A DNA stretch of 64,000 nucleotides from Calothrix membranacea FACHB-236 (lineage in GTDB: Bacteria; Cyanobacteriota; Cyanobacteriia; Cyanobacteriales; Nostocaceae): NCBI RefSeq assembly GCF_014696315.1, contig NZ_JACJPX010000022.1:1-64000 (forward strand), in the 5' to 3' direction. Positions 17,622 through 27,155 of the stretch are shown here, one piece after another. A program made the position numbers and the translations under genes. Position 1 is the first letter of the stretch, and each line of letters opens with the position of its first letter. The notes below the pieces were generated by a model. It saw only the letters and a program-made list of their open reading frames with translations. It did no database searches and was not told the origin of the DNA.

Positions 17622-18030
17622 GTGACGTAGATTCTAGGGTGTCATGTCGCCCTCGTGTGTGGCTGAAGGCTATTCTTGAGGCAATTGAGACCCGTGATTG
17701 ATAAATTAGTGACACTTAGCTCTAAAGCTAATGCTAACTGCATTTTTTCAATCAGGTTGGTACATAGATACTAACCCTTTACAGTCTAAATATTATCAAT
17801 TACTCGTTCTTGTTGACTTATTCAGGGACATAGTCGATAAATCGCAATCAGGCTGTTAAATGTAAACTATTTTTAATAAAATTGTGGTCAATCCATAACA
17901 TATATCACAGAGGTTGTGAGACACAGCGCAATTTTCTGTAAACTAAATAACTGGTAATGCCTTGCTCAGCTTGCCAAATCGGTGGTGTCGTTGATACAAG
18001 CAAAGCAGCAAAATTGATTTCCCAAAAGTT
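17622..18030. other. Divergent promoter region (Nudix / lysC)
   Basis: About 400 bp of AT-rich DNA between divergent genes. No repeat or gene is seen; it should hold both promoters. Confidence 0.5.
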
Positions 18031-19911
18031 ATGGCGCTCATAGTTCAGAAATACGGTGGTACATCTGTTGGTTCAGTCGAACGTATTCAAGCTGTTGCAC
18101 AGCGAGTATATAAGACTGTCCAACGCGGAAACTCTCTGGTAGTGGTGGTTTCTGCTATGGGAAAAACCACCGATGGACTGGTGAAGTTAGCCAATGCCAT
18201 CTCTAATAATCCTAGCCGCCGCGAAATGGATATGCTGCTTTCTACCGGTGAGCAAGTCACAATCGCATTATTGAGTATGGCATTGCAGGAAATTGGTCAG
18301 CCTGCAATCTCCATGACTGGCGCACAAGTAGGAATTGTTACCGAAGCCGAACACACCCGCGCTCGAATTTTGCGGATTGAAACCGATCGCATGGAGCGTT
18401 ACCTTAATCAAGGTAAGGTGGTTGTCGTAGCCGGGTTTCAAGGAATATCCAGCACAGAAGAATTAGAAATTACCACCTTGGGGCGTGGCGGTTCTGATAC
18501 CTCAGCCGTGGCTTTGGCAGCTGCCTTAAAAGCAAATTTCTGTGAGATTTATACCGACGTACCCGGAATTTTAACTACAGATCCCCGCTTAGTGCCCGAA
18601 GCCCAACTGATGGCAGAAATTACCAGTGATGAAATGCTGGAACTCGCCAGCTTGGGTGCAAAAGTCTTACATCCCCGGGCTGTGGAAATTGCCCGAAATT
18701 ATGGTGTGCCTTTAGTTGTCAGGTCGAGTTGGACTGACGATCCTGGTACTTGGGTAACATCGCCTCAACCACACGGGCGATCGCTTGTGAATTTAGAAAT
18801 TGCCAAAGCAGTAGATGGCATAGAATTTGATACCAACCAAGCTAGGGTAGCGCTGTTACGCGTACCAGATAAACCAGGGGTAGCAGCTAGGCTATTTGGG
18901 GAAATTGCCCGCCAACAAGTAGATGTAGATTTAATTATTCAATCAATTCATGAAGGTAATAGTAATGACATCGCCTTCACCGTAACCACACCAATATTAA
19001 AACGAGCAGAAGCAGTCGCCGCTGCGATCGCCCCCGCACTGAGAAGCCACCCTCACGCTAACAGTGAAGAAGCAGAGGTGATGATTGAGGAAAATATCGC
19101 CAAAGTCAGCATTTCCGGCGCAGGAATGATTGGCCGTCCTGGGGTAGCCGCCCAGATGTTCGCCACCTTAGCCACAGCAGGTGTCAACATCCACATGATT
19201 TCCACCAGCGAAGTCAAAGTGAGCTGTGTAGTTTCCGCCTCAGAATGCGATCGCGCCGTCGCCGCACTTCGCAGCGCCTTTGAAATTGCCGAAGAGGATG
19301 AAGGGGGAAAAAGGGACAAGGAGACAAGGGGAACAGAGGAGATAACTCACAGAAATGCTGTTTCTCCTCTGCCCCTCTGCCCCTCAGCCTCTCTGCCCGA
19401 TTCTCCTCCCGTTCGTGGCGTAGCTTTGGATATGAATCAAGCACGGTTAGCGATTCGCCAAGTCCCCGATCGCCCCGGAATGGCAGCGAGACTATTTGGA
19501 TTATTGGCACAGCACAACATCAGCGTTGACATGATTATTCAATCCCAACGCTGTCGTATAGTCGATGGAGTAGCCAGAAGAGATATCGCCTTTACCGTCG
19601 CCCGTATAGATGGAGAAAATACTCAGAAGTTGCTTTCCCAAGCAGCTGCAGAATACGGCTGGGGCGAAGTTGTTCTGGATAGTGCGATCGCTAAAGTGAG
19701 CATCGTTGGTTCTGGCATGGTAGGACAACCAGGTGTAGCAGCGAAAATGTTTGAAGCCCTAGCGCAGAACCAAATCAATATTCAAATGATTGCTACCTCA
19801 GAAATTAAAATTAGCTGTGTAGTCGCCCAAGAACAAGGCAGTAAAGCTTTGCAAGTCATTCATGCAGCGTTTGGGCTTGCTGGTAGCCAGAAGTTTGTTG
19901 TTCCCGCTTAG
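18031..19911 (+). CDS. lysC: Aspartate kinase with four ACT domains
   Basis: Phosphorylates aspartate, the first step to Lys, Thr and Met. 626 residues, of the long cyanobacterial type. The kinase domain (1-245) starts with KYGGTSVG and has the substrate loop TTLGRGGSDTSAVALAAALK. Two ACT pairs follow (about 265-420 and 463-615), each with typical PGVAARLFG/PGMAARLFG and NIHMISTSE/NIQMIATSE strands, the sites of feedback inhibition by Lys or Thr. The linker (about 421-460) is a strange low-complexity segment (GGKRDKETRGTEE, SPLPLCPSASLPDSPP) encoded by DNA like the intergenic repeats of this genome. A perfect palindrome follows the stop. Confidence 0.95.
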   Translation: MALIVQKYGGTSVGSVERIQAVAQRVYKTVQRGNSLVVVVSAMGKTTDGLVKLANAISNNPSRREMDMLLSTGEQVTIALLSMALQEIGQPAISMTGAQVGIVTEAEHTRARILRIETDRMERYLNQGKVVVVAGFQGISSTEELEITTLGRGGSDTSAVALAAALKANFCEIYTDVPGILTTDPRLVPEAQLMAEITSDEMLELASLGAKVLHPRAVEIARNYGVPLVVRSSWTDDPGTWVTSPQPHGRSLVNLEIAKAVDGIEFDTNQARVALLRVPDKPGVAARLFGEIARQQVDVDLIIQSIHEGNSNDIAFTVTTPILKRAEAVAAAIAPALRSHPHANSEEAEVMIEENIAKVSISGAGMIGRPGVAAQMFATLATAGVNIHMISTSEVKVSCVVSASECDRAVAALRSAFEIAEEDEGGKRDKETRGTEEITHRNAVSPLPLCPSASLPDSPPVRGVALDMNQARLAIRQVPDRPGMAARLFGLLAQHNISVDMIIQSQRCRIVDGVARRDIAFTVARIDGENTQKLLSQAAAEYGWGEVVLDSAIAKVSIVGSGMVGQPGVAAKMFEALAQNQINIQMIATSEIKISCVVAQEQGSKALQVIHAAFGLAGSQKFVVPA

Positions 19912-19938
19912 GGGGCAAGAGGGAGAATAAATCCTGTA

Positions 19939-19960
19939 GAGACGCGATTTATCGCGTCTC
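19939..19960. terminator. Palindrome GAGACGCGAT-TT-ATCGCGTCTC between convergent genes
   Basis: A perfect 10-bp stem with a 2-nt centre lies 28 bp after the lysC stop and just before the 3' end of the small RHH gene. No T-run follows, so a terminator role is only possible. The same palindrome occurs at 57501-57518, marking it as a dispersed repeat. Confidence 0.55.
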
Positions 19961-19971
19961 CACAAACCCAT

Positions 19972-20148
19972 TCATTCATCCTCTGCTTTACCCGGCTCAT
20001 CTTTCCAGCGTCCTGCTTTTTTGACGGCTTCTGCTAACAAATACTCAATCTGAGCATTCACGCTGCGGAGTTCGTCAGATGACCATTTTTCTAGCCGTTC
20101 GTAAAGTTTTTCATCCAGACGTAGCAAAAATCGTTTTTTTTGTCCCAT
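19972..20148 (-). CDS. Small Arc-like ribbon-helix-helix protein
   Basis: A 58-residue ORF: MGQKKRFLLRLDEKLYERLE, then KWSSDELRSVNAQIEYLLAE and a charged tail. The short beta strand (RFLLRLD) followed by two helices with the pattern SVNAQIEYLL is the Arc/MetJ DNA-binding fold. Arc-family proteins usually act as dimeric repressors. Its start lies 3 bp after the stop of the SPFH gene, so the two form one operon with the RHH gene second. Neighbouring SPFH and Arc-like genes are a pairing I recall from other bacteria. It could autoregulate the operon or have another role. Confidence 0.85.
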   Translation of the reverse strand: MGQKKRFLLRLDEKLYERLEKWSSDELRSVNAQIEYLLAEAVKKAGRWKDEPGKAEDE

Positions 20149-20151
20149 TTC

Positions 20152-21090
20152 CTAGTTGTATAGGGTGCCAGTATTAATCACGGGTTGGGCGGTTTGTTCA
20201 GATGTTAGGACAACCAATAAATTATTAATCATTGAGGCTTTACGCTCATCATCCAATTCCAGCATTTGTTCTTGACTCAAACGGTTCAAAGCTTCATTTA
20301 CCATACCTACTGCTCCCTCGACAATCTGCCGACGCGCATCGATTAAGGCTTTTGCTTGTTGTCGTCGTAGCATCATTTGCGCGATTTCTGGTGCATAGGC
20401 GAGGTGAGAGAGTCTGGCTTCAATCACTTCCACACCTGTAACTTCTAACCTGGCTTGGAGTTCTTTTTGCAAAGCCTGAGCAATTTCATCGGGGATTCCC
20501 CGCAGTGATGGTGTTGCTGTATCATCTGGGCTGTCATAAGGATAGCGAATTGCTAACGCTCGAATCGCAGTTTCACTTTGAATCGCCACAAATTCCTCAT
20601 AGTCATCCACTGCAAACTTAGATTTAGCGGAATCGAAAACCTGCCAGACGACAACTGCGGCAATTTCAATCGGGCTACCTTCGGCATCGTTGACTTTAAT
20701 AATTTTGCTATTAAAGTTGCGTACCCGCAAGGAAATTTTTTGCTTGCTAGCAAAGGGATTTGTCCACCAAAAACCTGATTCGCGAACGGTTCCCATATAT
20801 TTGCCAAATAACACCAAAACTGCTGCTTGGTTTGGCTCAACGCTAAAGAATCCTGATATTGATGGAATAACAATCGCAATTAATGCCGCAGCCAAAGGAG
20901 CCAGAAATTCTGCGGCGCTATCTTCACCAATAAAGTCAGTAACTTTTAAACCTCTAGATAGTAAAGCTTCTAGCCCTTGCACCCTAGAACAAAGATACCA
21001 CCCTCCCAGCAAAGCGATCGCAATCACCACAGCCAACATAATAAAGCCGTTGACTTTGAACGCCGGAAATTCCTTGATTTTCGGTTCCAT
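20152..21090 (-). CDS. SPFH/band 7 domain membrane protein
   Basis: A 312-residue protein with two hydrophobic segments near the N-terminus (about 13-31 and 61-82), then an SPFH domain (about 84-250: [60 protein letters not shown]) and a helical end. SPFH proteins oligomerise at membranes and organise microdomains or proteases. This subfamily resembles stomatin/prohibitin-like proteins. It is first in an operon with the RHH protein downstream. Residues [20 protein letters not shown] form the typical charged helix. The specific role is unknown. Confidence 0.9.
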   Translation of the reverse strand: MEPKIKEFPAFKVNGFIMLAVVIAIALLGGWYLCSRVQGLEALLSRGLKVTDFIGEDSAAEFLAPLAAALIAIVIPSISGFFSVEPNQAAVLVLFGKYMGTVRESGFWWTNPFASKQKISLRVRNFNSKIIKVNDAEGSPIEIAAVVVWQVFDSAKSKFAVDDYEEFVAIQSETAIRALAIRYPYDSPDDTATPSLRGIPDEIAQALQKELQARLEVTGVEVIEARLSHLAYAPEIAQMMLRRQQAKALIDARRQIVEGAVGMVNEALNRLSQEQMLELDDERKASMINNLLVVLTSEQTAQPVINTGTLYN

Positions 21091-21191
21091 AATCTTTGCA
21101 ATAGTAATTTAATATCTCGATGATATCACCGAAATATCAAAAATTTGGAACAGATCAAGTTTGCGTAATTACAGTTCTCTACGAGAAATTA

Positions 21192-21289
21192 CGCCAATAT
21201 GAAAAAAGAATGCAACATATGGGTAGGGGTACAGCACTGCTGTGCCTTCCGAATCTTTATCTGTCGCAAACATTATTTGAATTAGGATT
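21192..21289 (-). repeat. MITE-like element, copy C (degenerate)
   Basis: GCCAATATGAAAAAAGAATG at one end and CTGTCGCAAACATTATTTGA, then ATTAGGATT, at the other match the ends of copies A and B. The central GTAGGGGTACAGCACTGCTGTGCC is a changed version of their palindrome. It lies between the SPFH and sucrose-phosphate synthase genes. Confidence 0.7.
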
Positions 21290-21325
21290 ACACCAACGCG
21301 AACAGGGTTCGAGCAGAAAGTTCAA

Positions 21326-23584
21326 TTAAGAAGGTAATGCCCCTTCTGTAACTAACTCTTCCCTTCTTTGCATTACCATTTCGATTTGTGCGTTCATTTC
21401 CGAGTCTGTCTGAGATAAAGTCCCAAAAAAGTCGTAGTGATTCAACGCTTCTAAAATGCCCCAAGTATACTGCCCCTGGGCAAAGTAAACTTGTGGATAG
21501 CTACGCAATTTTTCCAGTTCTTGGCTGTAATTGCCAACAACTACAGCTAGAGTATTACCAGCTAGCATTGATTCATCATTACCTGACGCACCAGCGACTA
21601 AAAACCGTTTGATTGGCAATCCCCACTTCAAGGCACAATAACGTATGGCATCGCCTTTAGAAGCGCGGATTGGTAACAAGTCGAGATACATATTGTGGCT
21701 ATAAATACCTTTGACATGGAGATTATGCCGTCGCAAATGACGCATAATTTCTCGGTAGCTCATAGATTTTTCTTCATCAATAAAGTAGCTAATCTTGAAC
21801 TTACCTTGACATTCAGAGGGTTGTAGCATCACTCCTGGTAGTTCTGCCATTGCTTGGCGTACTGCGTCTGGTTGCCAACGATAGCTAATGTGTCTTTGCC
21901 AGTTCATATCCGGAATTATCTGGGGGCCATAGTAAATCTCGCTACCAGTGGAGACAATTAGCAAATCTGGCATGGGAAAGCGATATTCCTCTAACATCTC
22001 CAAAGAACTGTCAAGGTTGCGTCCGGTTGCAATACCTACTCCAGTGGTGTTACCTTCATTGTTTAATCGCTCAATTAACTGTCGTAGTGCCTCTGGGTCA
22101 CCTAAGAGAGTATTATCAATTTCACATACTAGGAAGCGATCGGCAGTTGGTAAGCGGTTGGTTTCGGGTATGTTCCAATCAGTGATGTTACTAGCTGGCC
22201 CTTGTCGCAAAGGACTGAGTAGAGATTGGACTCTTCTTTGCGGTAACTGACGCACGTTTTCAAGATAGCGTTCTACGTGGGTATCCCAAGAGAAATTTTC
22301 CCGTACCCTACTTAAACCATTACTAGACCAACCCTGCCATTTTTCGGTATCAGTTAATGCTGTTCGTAAAGCATCTTGAATCTGTTTAATATCGAGGGGA
22401 TCGATGAGCAAACCATTTTCACAAGCCGCTATAATATCCCGTGGGCCGCCATCTGATGTGGCAATAATGGGTACACCACAGGCTGTTGCTTCAATTAAAG
22501 TTAAACCAAATGGCTCAGTTAATGCTGGATTAATAAAGACTCCCCGAGTTTTTGCCAACAATCGATAAAGTTCCGGTACTTCATCAGAGCCGTGGTGCTT
22601 GGGATAGGCAATATAACCATAAAGGTCGTAACGGTCTATCAACTGGAAAATTTCTGTAAGTACCTGACGCGGCCCTGATTCCATCGTGGTGATGTCATCT
22701 CGGTTACCTAAAACCAAGACTAAATTGGCAAGGTGACGCAACTGTGGATCTTCCCCATAGGCTTTTACCAACGTACTGACATTTTTCCGAATCGCTGGAC
22801 GGGAAAGCGCCATAATCATCGGCTTTTGCGGGTCATGCAGAAATCGCTGCAAATCTTTATAGATAGGCGGTTCTTGCCAATTTTCGGGAACTGGGTAGAA
22901 GCGTTCGAGTACTACTCCTGGCGCAATTACAACCATCCGTTGCGGTTGATAGTGGTCGTAAATGCCATACTGCTGTGTTACTTCTTGATTAGTACTAGCA
23001 ATAATTAATGCTGCACTAGCAAGTGTGGTTTCTTCAGCTTCAATTCTTGTAGCCATATGAAAATAATTTTCAATGACTTCCGGTTTGGTTCCCTGTTCTA
23101 ACAATCGTTGTTGTTTCACACGTCCTAGGGAATGACCAGTATGCACTAGGGGAATACCTAACCACCCCGCCACCCGACAACCCACATATCCCGCATCAGC
23201 ATAATGGGTGTGAATCACATGAGGTAATTTACCAATTTGACGCAGATGTTTGAGTAACTCATCTGCGAAGTTATCCAAATGTGGCCAGAGAACTTCTTTG
23301 CGGAGATAGCGACGCGGGCCGCAGTTCAGACGAATAATTTGAGCTTTATCAGAAAGAACTTCTACAGGTTTGGCGTAGTCAGGACTAACTTTTGGGTCGT
23401 TAACTAAACGAGTAACTAGGTCTACACGTTCAACTTTAGGGTGTTTCGCTAAGGCTTGAGCAAGTTCCAGCACATATTTGATTTGCCCGCCTGTATCAGC
23501 ATCTCGTCCTAATTCTAAATTGTGACCTCGAATTAACCCATGAACGCTGACTAGTAGAATATACAACCCTGAGCTATGTGACAT
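21326..23584 (-). CDS. Sucrose-phosphate synthase with C-terminal phosphatase-like domain
   Basis: A 752-residue bidomain enzyme making sucrose-6-phosphate from UDP- or ADP-glucose and fructose-6-phosphate, for osmoprotection and carbon transfer in filamentous cyanobacteria. The GT4 synthase domain (1-470) starts with SVHGLIRGHNLELGRDADTG and has THYADAGYVG, SRPAIRKNVSTLVKAYG and the nucleotide-sugar motif ALTEPFGLTLIEATACGVP. The HAD domain (about 480-720) resembles sucrose-phosphatase, but the nucleophile motif DxD reads EID (CEIDNTLLGD, near residue 487), so it is probably inactive. GASGNDESML is kept. Such non-catalytic domains may hold the product or a partner phosphatase. It stands alone on the minus strand. 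Confidence 0.92.
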   Translation of the reverse strand: MSHSSGLYILLVSVHGLIRGHNLELGRDADTGGQIKYVLELAQALAKHPKVERVDLVTRLVNDPKVSPDYAKPVEVLSDKAQIIRLNCGPRRYLRKEVLWPHLDNFADELLKHLRQIGKLPHVIHTHYADAGYVGCRVAGWLGIPLVHTGHSLGRVKQQRLLEQGTKPEVIENYFHMATRIEAEETTLASAALIIASTNQEVTQQYGIYDHYQPQRMVVIAPGVVLERFYPVPENWQEPPIYKDLQRFLHDPQKPMIMALSRPAIRKNVSTLVKAYGEDPQLRHLANLVLVLGNRDDITTMESGPRQVLTEIFQLIDRYDLYGYIAYPKHHGSDEVPELYRLLAKTRGVFINPALTEPFGLTLIEATACGVPIIATSDGGPRDIIAACENGLLIDPLDIKQIQDALRTALTDTEKWQGWSSNGLSRVRENFSWDTHVERYLENVRQLPQRRVQSLLSPLRQGPASNITDWNIPETNRLPTADRFLVCEIDNTLLGDPEALRQLIERLNNEGNTTGVGIATGRNLDSSLEMLEEYRFPMPDLLIVSTGSEIYYGPQIIPDMNWQRHISYRWQPDAVRQAMAELPGVMLQPSECQGKFKISYFIDEEKSMSYREIMRHLRRHNLHVKGIYSHNMYLDLLPIRASKGDAIRYCALKWGLPIKRFLVAGASGNDESMLAGNTLAVVVGNYSQELEKLRSYPQVYFAQGQYTWGILEALNHYDFFGTLSQTDSEMNAQIEMVMQRREELVTEGALPS

Positions 23585-23989
23585 AGTGCATTCCTCGTCA
23601 TGACTGCATTCCAGCCTAAGAACAGCATCTACTGCAGATAACTGTTAATCGCTACAGGTAAATAAAATTATCCAGGTATTTGCAGATTATAGAACAGATT
23701 TCCTCTGAGGATATTAGGGGATGTGGCAACTCGGGTATCTCTAACTGGAAATTGCTAACTCTTTGACCGAAGGAATATGTTTAGACAAGCAGTCTCAACA
23801 CTCAAAATCCACGACAAAAACAGCCCAAACAAGCTCTGAGCATAGAAGTATAGAGAAACCCATAATGGTATCCATAGAGTATCTTCAATGATTCACTGTG
23901 GAGATTTCTTAGCCAATTCCTCATCAATTAGATCACACCAAGTAGTTAGAATGTTATCTCGGCAGCATTAGATCAGGCTTATCTAAAAC
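23585..23989. other. Divergent promoter region (SPS / comB)
   Basis: About 400 bp of AT-rich sequence between divergent genes. No repeat or RNA gene is recognised. Confidence 0.45.
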
Positions 23990-24727
23990 GTGAAGCTATT
24001 TGTTTATCACACCCCCGAATTGACTCCAACAGATCAAGCCCCAGAATGTGCGATCGCAGTAGATGTTCTGCGAGCTACTAGCACAATGGCTACAGTTTTG
24101 GCGGCTGGAGGCGAAGCTGTACAAGTGTTCAGCGATTTAGATCAACTCATGGAAGTCAGCGAAAAATGGCCCCCAGTGAAACGACTGCGAGCCGGAGAAC
24201 GTGGCGGTGCAAAAGTCGCTGGTTTTGAATTGGGTAATTCTCCCCTAGATTGCACACCAGAACTTGTACAAGGGAGGCGCTTATTTATCAGTACCACCAA
24301 TGGTACACGTGCCTTAAAGCGGGTACAAGATGTTCCAACTGTCATCGCAGCAGCCTTGATCAACCGTGCTGCAGTAGTTAACTTTCTCCTAGAAAAGCAA
24401 CCTGAGACAGTCTGGATTGTGGGATCGGGATGGGAAGGCAGTTTTTCTTTAGAAGATACAGTATGTGCAGGTGCGATCGCCCATAGTATTTTGCAACATA
24501 CTCAATTATCACCAGATGACATAGCTGGGAATGATGAAGTGATTAGTGCGATCGCACTCTACTCTCAATGGCAAAATAACTTGTTAGGACTTCTACAACA
24601 AGCCAGTCACGGCAAACGTTTACTGCGCCTGGAATGTGATGAAGATCTAAAATACTGTTCCCAAACCGATATTTTAGATGTGTTGCCTATACAGCAAGAA
24701 CAGGGAGTATTAAAATCTTTGAGTTAG
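23990..24727 (+). CDS. comB: 2-phosphosulfolactate phosphatase family protein (ComB-like)
   Basis: A 245-residue member of the ComB family, Mg-dependent phosphatases first described in coenzyme M synthesis. Motifs include [41 protein letters not shown] and STTNGTRAL, with [19 protein letters not shown] towards the end. Cyanobacteria do not make coenzyme M, so the substrate here is unknown, perhaps a related sulfonate or a different phosphoester. The ATG/GTG choice is tight: the frame opens at 23990 (GTG) with [11 protein letters not shown] perfect hairpin lies 43 bp after the stop. Confidence 0.88.
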   Translation: MKLFVYHTPELTPTDQAPECAIAVDVLRATSTMATVLAAGGEAVQVFSDLDQLMEVSEKWPPVKRLRAGERGGAKVAGFELGNSPLDCTPELVQGRRLFISTTNGTRALKRVQDVPTVIAAALINRAAVVNFLLEKQPETVWIVGSGWEGSFSLEDTVCAGAIAHSILQHTQLSPDDIAGNDEVISAIALYSQWQNNLLGLLQQASHGKRLLRLECDEDLKYCSQTDILDVLPIQQEQGVLKSLS

Positions 24728-24770
24728 TCATTATACCAATTTTGGATTTTAGATTTTAGATTTCGGATTT

Positions 24771-24794
24771 AGAGACGTTGCCTACAACGTCTCT
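24771..24794 (+). terminator. Hairpin after comB
   Basis: AGAGACGTTG-CCTA-CAACGTCTCT is a perfect 10-bp stem with a 4-nt loop. No long T-run follows, so it could be a dispersed palindrome and not a strict terminator. Confidence 0.5.
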
Positions 24795-25002
24795 AATACT
24801 ATGGCAACCTGATTTTGCTTTTGCTCTACAATACCAAAGCCAGAACTCTTGCCAAATATTACGTGTTAATCAGTAATTTATAGCATAAAATAATACAGAT
24901 TTATTGGCTAATTGAATCAATATTACAAAGCATCTTCGACAGATGTCTTACTATTAGCCAACAGTTAGACTAGAACCACAGGGTAACAATCAAAGGGATA
25001 CT

Positions 25003-25608
25003 ATGATGAGTGACCGTGACTATACATTAATCATTGACAAAAGTGGCAGTATGTCCACTCCTGACCAAGCAGGTGGTAGAAATAGATGGGAGATAGCCCA
25101 AGAATCAACTTTAGCCTTGGCGAGAAAGTGCGAGCAATTTGACCCTGATGGGATTACTGTTTACGTGTTTTCTGGCAGATTTAAACGCTATGATGACGTG
25201 ACATCAGCGAAAGTTGCACAGATATTCCAAGAAAACGATCCTGCTGGGACGACAAATTTAGCAGGTGTACTCCAAGACGCACTCAATAATTACTTTAAGC
25301 GTAAAGCTGCAGGGACAACAAAACCTAATGGGGAGACCATTATAGTCATTACTGATGGTGAACCAGATGATCGCAAAGCCGTATTTGAAGTGATTATCAA
25401 TGCTACTCGTCAAATGGATAAAGATGAAGAATTAGCAATTTCCATCATTCAAGTTGGTTCAGATCCCCAAGCTACCAAGTTTCTTAAAGCTTTAGATGAC
25501 CAGTTACAAAGTGTTGGTGCTAAATTTGATATTTGCGACACCGTAACTTTAGAAGACTTAGAAGAGATGAGTCTTACAGACGTACTGATGAATGCGATCA
25601 CAGATTAA
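25003..25608 (+). CDS. von Willebrand A domain protein, paralog 1
   Basis: A 201-residue protein consisting of one vWA domain. The metal-ion-dependent adhesion site is complete: DKSGSMSTPD (DxSxS), the Thr in AGTTNLAGVL, and the Asp in VITDGEPDD. No signal peptide, so it acts in the cytoplasm, probably as a binding scaffold. It is the first of three tandem copies of equal length in the same direction, with 62 bp to the next ATG. The start at 25003 gives MMSDRDYTLIID; the second Met (25006) is equally possible. Copies 1 and 3 are closer to each other than to copy 2. Such clusters accompany stress or conflict genes, but the partner here is not known. Confidence 0.9.
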   Translation: MMSDRDYTLIIDKSGSMSTPDQAGGRNRWEIAQESTLALARKCEQFDPDGITVYVFSGRFKRYDDVTSAKVAQIFQENDPAGTTNLAGVLQDALNNYFKRKAAGTTKPNGETIIVITDGEPDDRKAVFEVIINATRQMDKDEELAISIIQVGSDPQATKFLKALDDQLQSVGAKFDICDTVTLEDLEEMSLTDVLMNAITD

Positions 25609-25670
25609 TCATATTTAATTCTGCCAGGGTTATCTAAATAAATAATGAGCAATGATTGGAGATATCGACC

Positions 25671-26276
25671 ATGCTAGAAAATCGAGATTACACCTTAATT
25701 ATTGATCAAAGTGCTAGCATGGCTACCACAGATCAAAAAAATGGTACCAGTAGATGGAACGCATTACAGGAATCAACATTTGCCTTAGCGGCTAGATGTG
25801 AAGAGTTCGACTTGGATGGTATTACTATTTATCTATTTGCCAAAGGCTTTAAGCGATACGATTACGTTACATCAGCCAAAGTAAAGCAAATTTTTACAGA
25901 AAATATTCCTGGAGATACGACCAATTTAGCAGGTGTACTGCAAGACGCAATTAATAACTATTTTAAACGTAAAGCAGAGGGAAAAACCAAGTCAGCAGGA
26001 GAAGTAATTCTAGTTGTTACAGATGGTACACCAGGGGATCGCCAAGCAGTATTTGAGGTAATTATTAATGCAACTAAACGGTTAGATAATCCTCAAGAAT
26101 TAAGGATTTCCCTAATTCAAGTTGGTGCTGATAGTAAAGCAAGTAAGTTTCTCCATGCTTTAGATGATGAACTACAAACTGTTGGTGCTAAATTTGATAT
26201 TTGTGACACCATTACTTTAGAGCAATTAGAAGATATGAGCCTGACGGACGTATTAATTCAGGCAATAAATGATTAA
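25671..26276 (+). CDS. von Willebrand A domain protein, paralog 2
   Basis: 201 residues from the ATG at 25671 (MLENRDYTLIIDQSASM); a TTG at 25656 would add five residues, but the GGAGA box upstream favours the ATG. The MIDAS motif is DQSASM, still DxSxS, with GDTTNLAGVL and VVTDGTPGD. It differs from copies 1 and 3 in the stretch LFAKGFKRYDYV (VFSGRFKRY in them) and in GTPGDRQ, so it may bind a different partner. It ends DMSLTDVLIQAIND like the others. Confidence 0.9.
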   Translation: MLENRDYTLIIDQSASMATTDQKNGTSRWNALQESTFALAARCEEFDLDGITIYLFAKGFKRYDYVTSAKVKQIFTENIPGDTTNLAGVLQDAINNYFKRKAEGKTKSAGEVILVVTDGTPGDRQAVFEVIINATKRLDNPQELRISLIQVGADSKASKFLHALDDELQTVGAKFDICDTITLEQLEDMSLTDVLIQAIND

Positions 26277-26427
26277 GTAATCAGTATTTTTCTCTCGGAT
26301 GTATACAAAAATCTCAACGCCAATAAATGAGAAATTAATCATCAGAGAGAAATCATAAATTTAACGACGAAGCTTTAGCTGCCCTACTAAATTAAAAGTT
26401 TTTACTACATACTTGGAGACATTAGAA

Positions 26428-27033
26428 ATGTTAGAAAATCGTGATTACACTTTAATTATTGATAAAAGTGGCAGTATGGCTACCCCAGATCAAAAAGGTG
26501 GTAGAACCCGATGGCTAGCTGCACAAGAATCTACTTTAGCCCTAGCTAGTAAATGTGAACAATTTGACCCTGATGGTATCACTATTTATGTCTTTTCTGG
26601 TAGATTCAAACGCTATGAAAATGTGACATCAGCGAAGGTATCACAAATTTTTCGCGAAAATGATCCATCTGGAACTACTGATTTGGCAGGAGTCCTCAAA
26701 CACGCAACTGATGATTACTTTCAACGCAAATCTGCTAATCAAACTAAGCCAAATGGTGAGACAATTTTAGTTGTTACTGATGGTGAACCAGACGATCGCA
26801 AAGCTGTGATGAAAGTAATCATCGAAGCTTCCCGGAAGATGGATAGAGATGAAGAGTTAGCTATTTCTTTCATTCAAGTGGGTACAGATGCTAACGCTAC
26901 TCGCTTCCTCAAAGTCTTGGATGATGAACTTCAAGGAGCTGGTGCCAAGTTTGATATCTGCGACACAGTTACAATGGAAGATATGGAAGATATGAGCCTT
27001 GCAGAAGTGCTACTAAATGCCATTAATGACTAG
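26428..27033 (+). CDS. von Willebrand A domain protein, paralog 3
   Basis: 201 residues from the ATG at 26428 (MLENRDYTLIIDKSGSM), with GGAG upstream; the TTG at 26413 is less likely. The MIDAS motif is complete (DKSGSM, SGTTDLAGVL, VVTDGEPDD). It shares DPDGITIYVFSGRFKRY and TKPNGETI with copy 1, suggesting a recent duplication of 1 and 3 around a more divergent 2. The next gene, the coiled-coil protein, starts 122 bp downstream and may be co-transcribed. Confidence 0.9.
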   Translation: MLENRDYTLIIDKSGSMATPDQKGGRTRWLAAQESTLALASKCEQFDPDGITIYVFSGRFKRYENVTSAKVSQIFRENDPSGTTDLAGVLKHATDDYFQRKSANQTKPNGETILVVTDGEPDDRKAVMKVIIEASRKMDRDEELAISFIQVGTDANATRFLKVLDDELQGAGAKFDICDTVTMEDMEDMSLAEVLLNAIND

Positions 27034-27155
27034 AGCCGATCAGTAGCCATCATTCCCGGTGTATACCAATCAGGGATGAAAAAGGACAAGGAACTATGGG
27101 CTAGAAACTAGTATAGGCATAAAGTGGTGTTAATCTTGTTTACAGGAATCAGACA

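Noticed and set aside
21120-21329. 69-codon frame between the SPFH and SPS genes
   Set aside because: It covers the degenerate MITE-like copy C and has no coding features.
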